A stretch of DNA of 39,578 nt from a virus: positions 1 to 39,578 of the IMG/VR virus record IMGVR_UViG_3300020202_000155. One strand, given 5' to 3'. Positions 23,593-30,596 of the stretch are shown piece after piece (within the stretch, counting starts at the first letter, position 1; each line of letters begins with the position of its first letter). The notes under the pieces are model-generated. The model ran no database searches, was not told where the DNA came from, and saw only the letters and a list, made by a program, of their open reading frames with translations. A program made the translations under genes and the position numbers.

Positions 23593-23877
23593 ATGGACAA
23601 ATTCGTCAAGGCTGACGCAGGCAAGCCGCGCTACGACTTGCTACCGCCAGGCCCCATTCACGAGGTGGTGAAGGTGCTCACGTTCGGTGCCGCCAAGTAC
23701 GGGCCCGACAACTGGCGGCTATGCACTGAGCCATGGCGCTATGTGCGAGCCGGGCTGGGTCACATCTTCGCGCACATGCGCGGCGAAAAGCTGGATGAGG
23801 AGAGCGAACTGCCGCACCTAGCGCATGCAGCATGCTGCTTGCTATTTCTACTGGGGCTTGAGGAGCAGAAATCATGA
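23593..23877 (+). CDS. dATP/dGTP diphosphohydrolase domain protein (DUF5664-like)
   Basis: 94 residues from ATG 23593. The sequence follows the N-terminal dATP/dGTP diphosphohydrolase domain: KADAGKPRYDLLPPGPIHEV, VLTFGAAKYGPDNWR, RYVRAGLGHIFAHMRGEKLDEESELPHLAHAACCLLFL. The helical E/D residues (GEKLDEESE, HLAHA) resemble the metal-binding set of MazG-like enzymes that remove diphosphate from dNTPs. One such relative (MazZ) works with PurZ in phages that use 2-aminoadenine, but no PurZ is encoded here. Likely role: shaping the dNTP pool; exact substrate unknown. Confidence 0.8.
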   Translation: MDKFVKADAGKPRYDLLPPGPIHEVVKVLTFGAAKYGPDNWRLCTEPWRYVRAGLGHIFAHMRGEKLDEESELPHLAHAACCLLFLLGLEEQKS

Positions 23878-24488
23878 GTGAGCTTTCGGAGTTTCAGCAG
23901 TGGCTCAAGTCCAAGCGCGCGTGCCAAGAGGCTTGGGAGTGGGTCGGCGACATGTCTGCATGGTCGGCCTGGGACACGTGCCACCGCGCGGACTGGATGA
24001 TGTGGGCCCTTGGGCGGTGTCCCACGCTGGACCGCCGGGAGTTGGTGCGGCTGGCGTGTGACATGGCGTTGATGGTGCTGCCGTTGACCGACAACCCGCG
24101 AGTCGCGCACTGCATCGACACCGTCGAGGGCTGGTGCGCCGGAGTGAATACGCTTGAGGAGGTGCGGGAGGCGAGACGCGGTGCCTTCGCCATCGGCGAC
24201 GCCGCCGCTGCCGCCGCCACCGCCGCCGCCGCCGCTGCCGCTGCCGCTGCCGCTGCCGCTGCCGCCTCTGCCTCCGCTGCCGCCGCTGCTTACGCCATCG
24301 CCTACGCCACCGCCTCTGCTGAAACTGCAGCCTACGTCGCTGCCTGCGCCGCCGCCTCCTACGCCGCCGCTGCCGCTGCCGGTGCCGCCTCCGCGGCCCG
24401 CGAGGAGTTCCTCAAAGACGCCGCCGACTGGATTCGGTGGCGCATCCCTGCGGACAGGTTCGAAGAGCTGGTGAAGGGAGGTGCGTGA
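23874..24488 (+). CDS. Alanine-rich Imm5-like 'putative immunity' family protein
   Basis: 204 residues from ATG 23874 (ATGA overlap). The N-terminal half has the family pattern: SAWSAWDTCHRADWMMWALGR, ELVRLACDMALMVLPLTDN, HCIDTVEGWCAG. An alanine-rich segment (about residues 110-178), with interspersed S, Y and T as is usual in this family, follows, then AADWIRWRIPADRFEEL. The poly-alanine part is encoded by GCC/GCT hexamer repeats. Bacterial relatives are labelled immunity proteins, but no toxin partner is seen here, so the role in this phage is unknown. Confidence 0.7.
   Translation: MSELSEFQQWLKSKRACQEAWEWVGDMSAWSAWDTCHRADWMMWALGRCPTLDRRELVRLACDMALMVLPLTDNPRVAHCIDTVEGWCAGVNTLEEVREARRGAFAIGDAAAAAATAAAAAAAAAAAAAAASASAAAAAYAIAYATASAETAAYVAACAAASYAAAAAAGAASAAREEFLKDAADWIRWRIPADRFEELVKGGA
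24201..24408 (+). repeat. GCC/GCT tandem codon repeat in the alanine-rich gene
   Basis: Nearly every codon is GCN; (GCCGCT) occurs five times in a row at 24231-24260. Slippage in such repeats could change the length of the helix between relatives. The reverse strand is open by chance over the same region. Confidence 0.8.
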
Positions 24489-24847
24489 TGAACGAGCACC
24501 GAAACGGCTACTCCTGCGAAGACGTGGAGGACGCGCTCGACGACCTCCGCGCCGAGCTTGCCACCGCGAAGGAGGAGGTGGAGCGGCTGCGGGCGGAGCT
24601 TTCGGAGTGCCACGAAAGTTGCGACCGGGGCACGCCATGCGAACGCGCCGACCGTGCTGAGGCCGGGGTGCGGGAGTTGGAGCGCGAGCGCGACGCCGCC
24701 CGCGCCCAAGTCCGGCAGTTGCGCGAGGTGCTGGAGAAGGTGTCGGAGGTCATCAATGCAGACTTCCTGCACGCGCAGGCTGCGTGGGCTCTCTGTGAGC
24801 CTGTTGCCGCCGCCGTCGCCGCCACGGAGGAGAAGCCCCATGACTGA
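24488..24847 (+). CDS. Coiled-coil protein 1
   Basis: 119 residues. ATG 24488 is chosen because GGGAGG lies 7 bases upstream and the A is shared with the previous stop. Heptads run through DVEDALDDLRAELATAKEEV and RAGVRELERERDAARAQVRQL, with a short cysteine-containing break (CHESCDRGTPC). It is the first of three adjacent coiled-coil genes with similar ELERERD-type segments, suggesting they arose by duplication. Function unknown. Confidence 0.65.
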   Translation: MNEHRNGYSCEDVEDALDDLRAELATAKEEVERLRAELSECHESCDRGTPCERADRAEAGVRELERERDAARAQVRQLREVLEKVSEVINADFLHAQAAWALCEPVAAAVAATEEKPHD

Positions 24848-25241
24848 GCGCATGTCCGAGGAGCGGTGGCACTGGCTTAGGGCGCAGGTGCACACGGGTT
24901 GGATGCTGGAGGTAGCCAACGAGTTGGACCGCGCCCAGGCCCGGGAGGTGGAGTTGGAGCGCGAGCGAGACGAAGCCCTCGCCTCCTCCGCCGGACGCCT
25001 AGGCTTGTTCGAAGCTGCCAAGCAGATGCCGAGTGGCGTTTTCGTGAGTCCGACACCGCTTGCCCCGGCCGGCTGGATAAGCCCCGAGGCATTCGAGCGG
25101 GCCGTGCAGGCGGCGCGGGAAGAAGTGGCGCTAGTGGCCTCCACCTCGAACGCAGACGAGTTCAGCGCAGAGTGGCAGGAAGAGATTGAGAAAGACATGC
25201 GCGCCGCCCTCCACCCGCGTGTTGAGGGAGAGGAGGACTGA
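24840..25241 (+). CDS. Coiled-coil protein 2
   Basis: 133 residues from ATG 24840, overlapping the previous gene by 8 bases. It shares the segment REVELERERDEALASSAGRL with its upstream neighbour (RELERERDAARAQ) and continues with SPEAFERAVQAAREEVALV and an acidic end. The shared segment supports tandem duplication followed by divergence. No family is recognised. Confidence 0.65.
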   Translation: MTERMSEERWHWLRAQVHTGWMLEVANELDRAQAREVELERERDEALASSAGRLGLFEAAKQMPSGVFVSPTPLAPAGWISPEAFERAVQAAREEVALVASTSNADEFSAEWQEEIEKDMRAALHPRVEGEED

Positions 25242-25529
25242 ATGACGACCTTACAGGAGAGGTTGGATGCGTTGAAGATGGGCGAGCTATCCATGTACGA
25301 CGCGCTTAACCGGTTGCTCGACATCGTCGAAGGTAAGGTGTTCGTGCGTAACCTGGACCGAGAGCAGCTGCAACTGCGAGCAGAGTCGGCAGAGCGGCGA
25401 GCACAGACGTGTGCTGACCAGCTGCGAGCAACAGCCGCCGACTGCGGCATGCTCATCCGCAGAGTGAAAGAGCTGGAGGCAGCGAATGAGAAGCTACGCG
25501 CTGAGCTTGCTATGCACCGGGCTACTTAA
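25242..25529 (+). CDS. Coiled-coil protein 3
   Basis: 95 residues from ATG 25242, directly after the previous TGA. The N-terminus is helical (LQERLDALKMGELSMYDALN) and the C-terminal half is a classic coiled coil (REQLQLRAESAERRAQTCAD, VKELEAANEKLRAELA). The last 44 bases overlap the start of the exported HExxH protein in another frame. Function unknown. Confidence 0.65.
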   Translation: MTTLQERLDALKMGELSMYDALNRLLDIVEGKVFVRNLDREQLQLRAESAERRAQTCADQLRATAADCGMLIRRVKELEAANEKLRAELAMHRAT

Positions 25530-25932
25530 CTGCACACCGTATGACGGTATGGAATGCATAACGCCCGGCGGTATGTACGTAGAGGGCGGTGACTGCGCAG
25601 CAGTCATAGAGCAGGAGCATCTCGTGCTCGCCGCCTTCAACGAGTACGTGCCAGAGTACGCCGGCCGCGCTCTGCCCGGATGGGTTGTGCGCTATGTGCC
25701 AGGTGACCTCTGCGCTTTCGTTGGCGAAAGCGGCCGACGCGTCTCCGGCCAGACGTGGTGTGCTGGACGAGTGATGGACATCGGCTGTGTGCAAGTTCTG
25801 GCCCACGAAATGGCGCACGCGATGGACAAGGACTGCTACGGCAGCGCCGACCATGCAGACTGGCGCAGCCGAGGAATTTGTGACGCCGTAGTCGCCACTG
25901 GCGGAGCGCTGTGCGCAGAAAATGTAAAGTGA
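25486..25932 (+). CDS. Exported or lipidated zinc-metalloprotease-like protein (HExxH)
   Basis: 148 residues from ATG 25486. The first 16 residues (MRSYALSLLCTGLLNC) look like a short signal with a lipobox-like LLNC (the N before C is unusual). Near the C-terminus is VLAHEMAHAMDKDC, an HExxH motif (H107, E108, H111), with another histidine in ADHADW (H123), so a zinc site of HExxH-x11-H type is possible. Ten cysteines fit a disulfide-rich exported fold. Possible roles include cell wall or surface protein cleavage, or lysis. No named peptidase family is recognised. Confidence 0.65.
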   Translation: MRSYALSLLCTGLLNCTPYDGMECITPGGMYVEGGDCAAVIEQEHLVLAAFNEYVPEYAGRALPGWVVRYVPGDLCAFVGESGRRVSGQTWCAGRVMDIGCVQVLAHEMAHAMDKDCYGSADHADWRSRGICDAVVATGGALCAENVK

Positions 25933-25976
25933 AATGACAAGTACATGAGGTATGGGAGGGGAATAACGTCGCGGTC

Positions 25977-26007
25977 TTGACACCTACAACGTCGAGCCGC
26001 GTACGCT
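25977..26007 (+). promoter_or_regulatory. Possible sigma-70-type promoter before the sigma-factor gene
   Basis: A perfect TTGACA (25977-25982) is followed after 19 bases by TACGCT (26002-26007). The spacing is longer than ideal and the -10 is weak, as is common in GC-rich bacteria. It lies in the 141-base gap before the sigma gene, whose ribosome site is AAGGA. Confidence 0.4.
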
Positions 26008-26073
26008 TTCTAGTACTGGGAGGCAACCGCTTCCCTGCTCCCCCGAGTCTCACCCCCCTGAAGGACTCACCCC

Positions 26074-26739
26074 ATGTCTCAAGACCCCGCGGCAGTGGCG
26101 CGCGCTCAGGTCCCTGGCCTGATGCGCATGGTGAAAGCTGTGGTTCAGATGCACGTGCGTAAGCACCCGTCAATGGCGGACCACCGTGCGGACCTCATTC
26201 AAGAGGGAGCCATTGGATTGATGATGGCTACACGCAAGTGGAACCCGCAGCTGACGCCGCAGTTCAACTTCTATGCGTACTGGTGGGTGCAGACGTTCGT
26301 GCAGAAAGGGGCGCACGCCATCATGACCGGCGCTGTCTCTGGCCGCCGGTCAATGCAGAAGCGCAAGACAGTAGCTCGACACGCCGAGCGCGGGGCGGTG
26401 AGTGAGTTCACTGGGGTGTCCATCGACGACCCGGAGACGCCACTGCAGCTGGCGTATGAAGGCCGCGAAGTCGAGCAGGCAGAGGCGGCGGCGGATGTGA
26501 AGAAGCTGAAGCAGCTACTCACTGACCTGCACAAGAAGCGTGCCGGCCGCCCGCGTAAGCAGGTGCAAGCAGAGATAGAGATGGAGGACTTCTTCACCCG
26601 GTATCTCGATGAGACTGTCACGCTCAACGACATTAGCAAGAAGCGCGGCGTGTCGAGAGAGCGCATTCGTCAGCGAGAGATGAAAGTCGAGCGAACCATC
26701 GAGCAGTTCTTGAAGAGCGCGCGAGGTGTCGCATGGTGA
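26074..26739 (+). CDS. Phage-encoded sigma-70 family factor
   Basis: 221 residues from ATG 26074 (GAAGGA upstream). Region 2: HRADLIQEGAIGLMMATRKW then FNFYAYWWVQTFVQKGA (residues 39-79), close to the core-binding and -10 recognition pattern of RpoH/RpoD ('DLIQEG.iGLm.A...f.....f..yA..wi...i'). Region 4.2: TLNDISKKRGVSRERIRQRE (183-202), an HTH for the -35 element. Region 1 is absent and region 3 is short, as in alternative sigmas. No phage RNA polymerase is present, so it probably recruits host polymerase to middle or late promoters. Confidence 0.85.
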   Translation: MSQDPAAVARAQVPGLMRMVKAVVQMHVRKHPSMADHRADLIQEGAIGLMMATRKWNPQLTPQFNFYAYWWVQTFVQKGAHAIMTGAVSGRRSMQKRKTVARHAERGAVSEFTGVSIDDPETPLQLAYEGREVEQAEAAADVKKLKQLLTDLHKKRAGRPRKQVQAEIEMEDFFTRYLDETVTLNDISKKRGVSRERIRQREMKVERTIEQFLKSARGVAW

Positions 26740-26837
26740 GGCTGCTAGTCAAGTGTCTTGCGATGTCGTTGGTCATCGTGTCTCTGCCAGCAGCTGTCAT
26801 CATCGGCGCCCTCCGTCGGAGGTACCGTGGACCGTGA
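26733..26837 (+). CDS. 34-residue membrane peptide
   Basis: ATG 26733 overlaps the sigma stop (ATGGTGA) and the frame ends inside the start of the HNH gene. The product is MVRLLVKCLAMSLVIVSLPA followed by AVIIGALRRRYRGP: one hydrophobic helix with a basic C-terminus. Tight overlaps on both sides and the membrane character support a real gene. Function unknown. Confidence 0.55.
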   Translation: MVRLLVKCLAMSLVIVSLPAAVIIGALRRRYRGP

Positions 26838-27171
26838 CGAACTGAACCTGTTCGTCGCCGCCGAGCTGGCCCGTCTTCAGCGCAACTTCGATAGCAATGT
26901 GAGAAACAAGCTCAGCGGAAAGCGGCGACGACGTCGCCTACTCAAGGCGCTCGGCGGTTGTTGCAAGATGTGCGGCAGCACGCGTGACCTGACCGTGGAC
27001 CACATCAACGGGCGGAACTACTGCGTGCGCAAGCTCAGCAGTCACATGCGAGTGACGAGGTATCTGAGGGAGTACGAGGCGGGCGTGCCACTACAGGCAC
27101 TCTGCCGGTCCTGCCACGGCAAGCTGGAGCAGGCAAGGAGGAGGAATGCAAGGCAGACTGTCCCTTTCTGA
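26827..27171 (+). CDS. Free-standing HNH endonuclease
   Basis: 114 residues. I start at GTG 26827, after the membrane peptide frame, because longer upstream frames only cover that peptide. The core is CCKMCGSTRDLTVDHINGRN (the DH of the HNH motif) and LQALCRSCHGKLEQ, with two zinc CxxC pairs, typical of phage HNH nucleases related to the 'CxxC...DH...CxxCH' group. The N-terminus is basic and helical. It may be a homing-type mobile gene or assist DNA processing. There is no intron signature around it. Confidence 0.8.
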   Translation: MDRDELNLFVAAELARLQRNFDSNVRNKLSGKRRRRRLLKALGGCCKMCGSTRDLTVDHINGRNYCVRKLSSHMRVTRYLREYEAGVPLQALCRSCHGKLEQARRRNARQTVPF

Positions 27172-27289
27172 GTGGGTCGATGTAGTTATCGCGCTCATTC
27201 AGTTACTAGGGCTGAGCGTAGTAGCTGCGGCCGGGCTGTTCGGCGTGGTCCGCATCGTGTGGTCTCTGCTCAGGGCGGTGTTTGGATGA
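27146..27289 (+). CDS. 47-residue membrane peptide
   Basis: ATG 27146 lies inside the end of the HNH gene with GGAGGAGG just upstream; the stop overlaps the helicase ATG (ATGA). The product MQGRLSLSEWVDVVIALIQL continues with LGLSVVAAAGLFGVVRIVWS: a hydrophobic helix of about 28 residues, then LLRAVFG. It is probably a single-pass inner-membrane protein. Third peptide of this type in the window; role unknown. Confidence 0.6.
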   Translation: MQGRLSLSEWVDVVIALIQLLGLSVVAAAGLFGVVRIVWSLLRAVFG

Positions 27290-28281
27290 GTGACGAATAC
27301 GACGAACCGATTGAACTCATCGACGGCATCTTCACTGACATCGGCAACGCCGTCCTCAAGCCTCCGACCTGGGTGATTCGTGATCTTCTACCTGTGGGCC
27401 TCACCTTCGTCGGCGCTCCGCCGAAGTCTGGCAAGTCGACGCTTACAATGGGCGTCGCCGCTCTGGTTGCTGGCTACGAGTGCCGCGTTCTCCCCCCGTT
27501 TCTTTCAGAGGTTGACCATGGCGGGCCTGTCCTCGCATTTAGTTACGAGGCAACTGCAGGTGAACTTCGTCACATGCTGGAAGAGGGACTGAAGGTTGAG
27601 GTGCGCAACAACGGCGGCATCCTCATCGCCGATGACCCGTGGAAGTTCCGCCTTGATGATGCTGACGGGCTGGACCAGATGTTGTTCTGGTTGCGTGAGC
27701 GCAACCCGCGGCTTGTCATTCTCGACCCGCTCCGGGACTTCCACCAGCTAGAGGAGAAGGACAGCGGTGGGATGAACCGTCTCCTCCGCCCACTGCGTCA
27801 GTGGGCGGTGGAGCGTGACAGCTCGGTCGTGGTGGTGCACCACACCAAGAAGAAGGAGGACATCGGCGGGCAGGCAGCGATGTACACGGCGGCCGACCTG
27901 CGTGGCACCTCCGCTCTTTTCGGCATCGCTGACGCCGTGCTCATGCTGACTCCGAAGAAGGACGGTTGGGCGGAGTTCAACGCTACCTTCAAGCGAGCGG
28001 CAGGGTGGGTGCGCACCATCCGCATGAGTGCGTACGACTACGCGGACAAGCCGGCGATGGAGCAGACGACGGTGATGGACGAGAAGGTGCTGGACGTCTT
28101 TCGACGTAAGGGGACGGCGAAGTTGGAAGATGTGGCAGTGCGGCTGAACGCTAGTAAGCAAGCCATCGTGAACTGCTGCGAGCGCCTCGCCCGCAACGGA
28201 CACTTGAGAAAGGACGGTCGTAGGTGGGTGGCGGCCGTGGTGGTTGGGGACGACGAAGAAGACGACACGGAGGTCGCATGA
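27286..28281 (+). CDS. RepA-like hexameric helicase (AAA_25/RecA fold)
   Basis: 331 residues from ATG 27286, chosen by the ATGA overlap and the acidic MSDEYDEPIELIDG start; a longer upstream frame covers the membrane peptide. Walker A GAPPKSGKST (43-52), Walker B RLVILDPLRD, then a sensor-like SSVVVVHHTKKKEDIGGQ and LRGTSALFGIADAVLML, all typical of RSF1010 RepA-type DNA helicases and phage AAA_25 ATPases. The C-terminus (DVFRRKGTAKLEDVAVRLNA, RLARNGHLRKDGRRW) is a winged helix. It likely unwinds DNA at the fork; no separate primase is seen in the window. Confidence 0.85.
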   Translation: MSDEYDEPIELIDGIFTDIGNAVLKPPTWVIRDLLPVGLTFVGAPPKSGKSTLTMGVAALVAGYECRVLPPFLSEVDHGGPVLAFSYEATAGELRHMLEEGLKVEVRNNGGILIADDPWKFRLDDADGLDQMLFWLRERNPRLVILDPLRDFHQLEEKDSGGMNRLLRPLRQWAVERDSSVVVVHHTKKKEDIGGQAAMYTAADLRGTSALFGIADAVLMLTPKKDGWAEFNATFKRAAGWVRTIRMSAYDYADKPAMEQTTVMDEKVLDVFRRKGTAKLEDVAVRLNASKQAIVNCCERLARNGHLRKDGRRWVAAVVVGDDEEDDTEVA

Positions 28282-28496
28282 TTGTGCGCAGACTGGAAGT
28301 AGTGGACGGCAACACGCCTTATGAAATTTTGCTGGAGTTCGACGAGTCAGACTGGCCGTTCGCATCGCTATGCATCAGCCATCTGCGGAGCGGCGAGGAT
28401 GACAAGCATTTCCTGCTCAGCTACGAGCAGCTGACAAAGCTGATGCTCGGCATTCTTGACGTGCGGCACACCATGCGAGTGGGAGGCGGCACGTGA
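28278..28496 (+). CDS. Small acidic hypothetical protein
   Basis: 72 residues from ATG 28278, overlapping the helicase stop. Alpha/beta, acidic (EILLEFDESDWPFASLC), with SYEQLTKLMLGILDVRHTM. No family is recognised. Part of a run of short genes with 4-base overlaps between helicase and SNF2 ATPase, so probably a replication accessory by context only. Confidence 0.6.
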   Translation: MIVRRLEVVDGNTPYEILLEFDESDWPFASLCISHLRSGEDDKHFLLSYEQLTKLMLGILDVRHTMRVGGGT

Positions 28497-28807
28497 GCAC
28501 GCCCGTCAAGATGGTCATCACCATCATCACCGACACGGAGGTGACGAAGCAGGAGCCCAACGCCGAGGGCGTGACCGAGCTGGCGGCGCTCATCAGTCCG
28601 GACAAGTTTACGTTCATGGTGAACGCGTCTGCTGTAGTGGACGGCAAGCTTCACAAGACCGGCGACGTGGCCACGATGCTGATGGCGAGACTTGTAGTCG
28701 ACCAGGCAAAGGACGCGCTGGACAAGGCACTCAAGAAGCACGGAGAGACGCAGAGCCTATCGTCAGAGACGATACCGGTACCCTCCAAGGGGGGCGTGCT
28801 GCAATGA
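28493..28807 (+). CDS. Hypothetical protein
   Basis: 104 residues from GTG 28493 (GTGA overlap). A beta-rich start (VKMVITIITDTEVTKQ; KFTFMVNASAVVDGKLHKTG) is followed by a helix (MLMARLVVDQAKDALDKALK) and a serine/proline tail. No cysteine and no recognised motif. Context suggests an accessory to the replication genes on both sides. Confidence 0.6.
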   Translation: MSTPVKMVITIITDTEVTKQEPNAEGVTELAALISPDKFTFMVNASAVVDGKLHKTGDVATMLMARLVVDQAKDALDKALKKHGETQSLSSETIPVPSKGGVLQ

Positions 28808-29037
28808 GAAAGCACGGACTGACAACGGCACAGGGCGCCGACCTGCACGTATTCTCTGCCAGCAACACTCGCGCCGAGCTGCACGTCAAAGCGGGCCTGA
28901 AGCACTACGTCGTGCCGCTCACGCCGGGTGAATTGCGTGAGCTGTTCGAGTGTGTGTCGGCGGCTTTGGCCGACATGAACAAGCTGCAGGCGCAGGCGGA
29001 GGAGCTGCACAAGAAAGCCAAGGGAGACAAGCCGTGA
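28804..29037 (+). CDS. Hypothetical protein
   Basis: 77 residues from ATG 28804 (ATGA overlap). The beta-strand part (GADLHVFSASNTRAELHVKA) is followed by a helical end with coiled-coil character (MNKLQAQAEELHKKAKG). No family is recognised. Its stop overlaps the GTG of the SNF2-type gene. Confidence 0.6.
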   Translation: MRKHGLTTAQGADLHVFSASNTRAELHVKAGLKHYVVPLTPGELRELFECVSAALADMNKLQAQAEELHKKAKGDKP

Positions 29038-30596
29038 GCGAGTACACCGTCTTCATGAAGGACGCAGACGAGAAGACGTACGAGGAGCTGGCCAAGATTC
29101 CCGGGCTGCGCATCGGTGAAGGCAGAGTGGTGGGCCGCATCGATGCGTGCGCGGCAGCAGCCAGGCTGCTCGGCGTGAAGGCTCCGCCGCAACTACAGCC
29201 GGTTGACTTGCCGCTGCCGGACGGGCTGCGCGACTACCAGGTGGAGGGTGTGAAGCGGCTGAACGCCATCGTCAAGGAGATGGGCGGCGCGCTCCTTGCG
29301 GACGACATGGGCCTCGGCAAGACGCGACAGGCTACTGCCCTGGCTGCGGGGCTCACCAAGAAGAGCGGCCGAGTGCTGGTAGTGTGCCCTGCCTACGTGC
29401 GGGAAACGTGGCTCGACGAGCTGTCGAAGTGGGGCGAGAGGAGCGTGACTGTCATCCGTCCCGGCAACACCAAGCGGCACGTGCGTGCATGGGAGGAAGC
29501 GAAGACGGCCAAGTGGGTGGTGTGTTCCTACGAGATGGCCGGCAAGGTGTACGAGGAGTGCTTCTATGACGCGCCTCGCGCCCTCATCATGGATGAGGGA
29601 CACCTCGTTAAGGGGCGAGACGCGAAGCGGGCGAAGAAGCTGGAGGAGATTGGGAAGTTCGCGACGTACCGCTTGCTGATGACTGGTACTCCCATGTGGA
29701 GCAGGCCTCGGGACTTCTACCAGCTGCTACGCATCTTGTTCGGCTCGGCGTTCGGGACGAAGTTCAACTTCGACGTGCGCTACTGCGGCGGGCGCATCAA
29801 CGACTGGGGCGGGCTGGACAACCGCGGCGTGTCCAACGCCGAGGAGTTGCAGCATCGACTCAGCTACTACATGGTGCGGCGCGAGAAGCGGGACGTACTC
29901 AAGGAGTTGCCGCCGCTGACACGTCAAGTCATCTGGTGCGACCCGACTGCCGAAGCGACGCGTGAGTTCCAGGCAGCAATGCGCGGCTTCGGCGCCGGCG
30001 CAGTAAGTGACGCGCTCAACGCCACGCTGCGAGGGAAGGTCGAGCCAGTGCTCGACTACGCTCAACAGGCGCGGCGGTTTCTTCTCTTCACGTACATGAA
30101 GGAGCACGCACACCAGATAGCCGAGCTGCTGCGCACCAAACGGGACACGCCTTGCGTGTTGATAACGGGCGACCTGCCTGTCGAGAAGCGGGCGAGCCTC
30201 ATTGCCCAGGCGCGAAGCTCTGGGCAGGGTGTCGTGGCCACCATCGACAGCGCAGGCGCCGGTCTCAATATGCAGGGTGTGGCGTCAGTCGGCATCATGC
30301 ACGCCATTGACTGGGTGCCCCTCAAGCTGGCCCAAGCAGAGGCTCGCCTGCACCGTATGGGTCAGACCGAGCCGGTACAGTGGGTGTACTTCGCAATGCG
30401 AGAGTCGATGGACTCTGTGGTGGTGAGGAACGTGGTGGAGAAGCTCGGCCAGTGGGCCGCCATCATGGGACAGCAGAGCAATCGGGACTTGATGGACACG
30501 TTGGGCGACACCGTCGACGGGCGCACTGAGAAGGACGTGCTCGCTGACATCTATCGAGACTTGCAAGAAGGCGGAGACAATGGCGACGAAGACTAG
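29034..30596 (+). CDS. SNF2-type DNA helicase/translocase
   Basis: 520 residues. GTG 29034 is the start by GTGA overlap; the open frame extends further upstream over the previous gene. Motifs in order: I LLADDMGLGKTRQA (91-97 DMGLGKT), Ia VLVVCPAYVRETWLDELSKW, II LIMDEGHLVKGRDA (DEGH instead of DEAH), III LLMTGTPMWSRP, then IV-V RFLLFTYMKEHA and VVATIDSAGAGLNMQG, VI QAEARLHRMGQTEPVQ. It belongs to the SMARCAL1/phage group of superfamily 2 ATPases. Likely fork repair or remodelling in replication. Complete and apparently intact. Confidence 0.9.
   Translation: MSEYTVFMKDADEKTYEELAKIPGLRIGEGRVVGRIDACAAAARLLGVKAPPQLQPVDLPLPDGLRDYQVEGVKRLNAIVKEMGGALLADDMGLGKTRQATALAAGLTKKSGRVLVVCPAYVRETWLDELSKWGERSVTVIRPGNTKRHVRAWEEAKTAKWVVCSYEMAGKVYEECFYDAPRALIMDEGHLVKGRDAKRAKKLEEIGKFATYRLLMTGTPMWSRPRDFYQLLRILFGSAFGTKFNFDVRYCGGRINDWGGLDNRGVSNAEELQHRLSYYMVRREKRDVLKELPPLTRQVIWCDPTAEATREFQAAMRGFGAGAVSDALNATLRGKVEPVLDYAQQARRFLLFTYMKEHAHQIAELLRTKRDTPCVLITGDLPVEKRASLIAQARSSGQGVVATIDSAGAGLNMQGVASVGIMHAIDWVPLKLAQAEARLHRMGQTEPVQWVYFAMRESMDSVVVRNVVEKLGQWAAIMGQQSNRDLMDTLGDTVDGRTEKDVLADIYRDLQEGGDNGDED

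Noticed and set aside
23593-23877. 2-aminoadenine (Z-genome) pathway
   Set aside because: Only a diphosphohydrolase domain is present; no PurZ (GDEGKGK-type) or DatZ gene is visible.
23760-24638. Antisense and shifted frames over the GCC/GCT repeat
   Set aside because: They are shadows of the alanine repeat, read as glycine or proline runs.
26827-27171. HNH gene as part of a group I intron
   Set aside because: The neighbouring genes are intact and overlapping; no intron-like gap exists.
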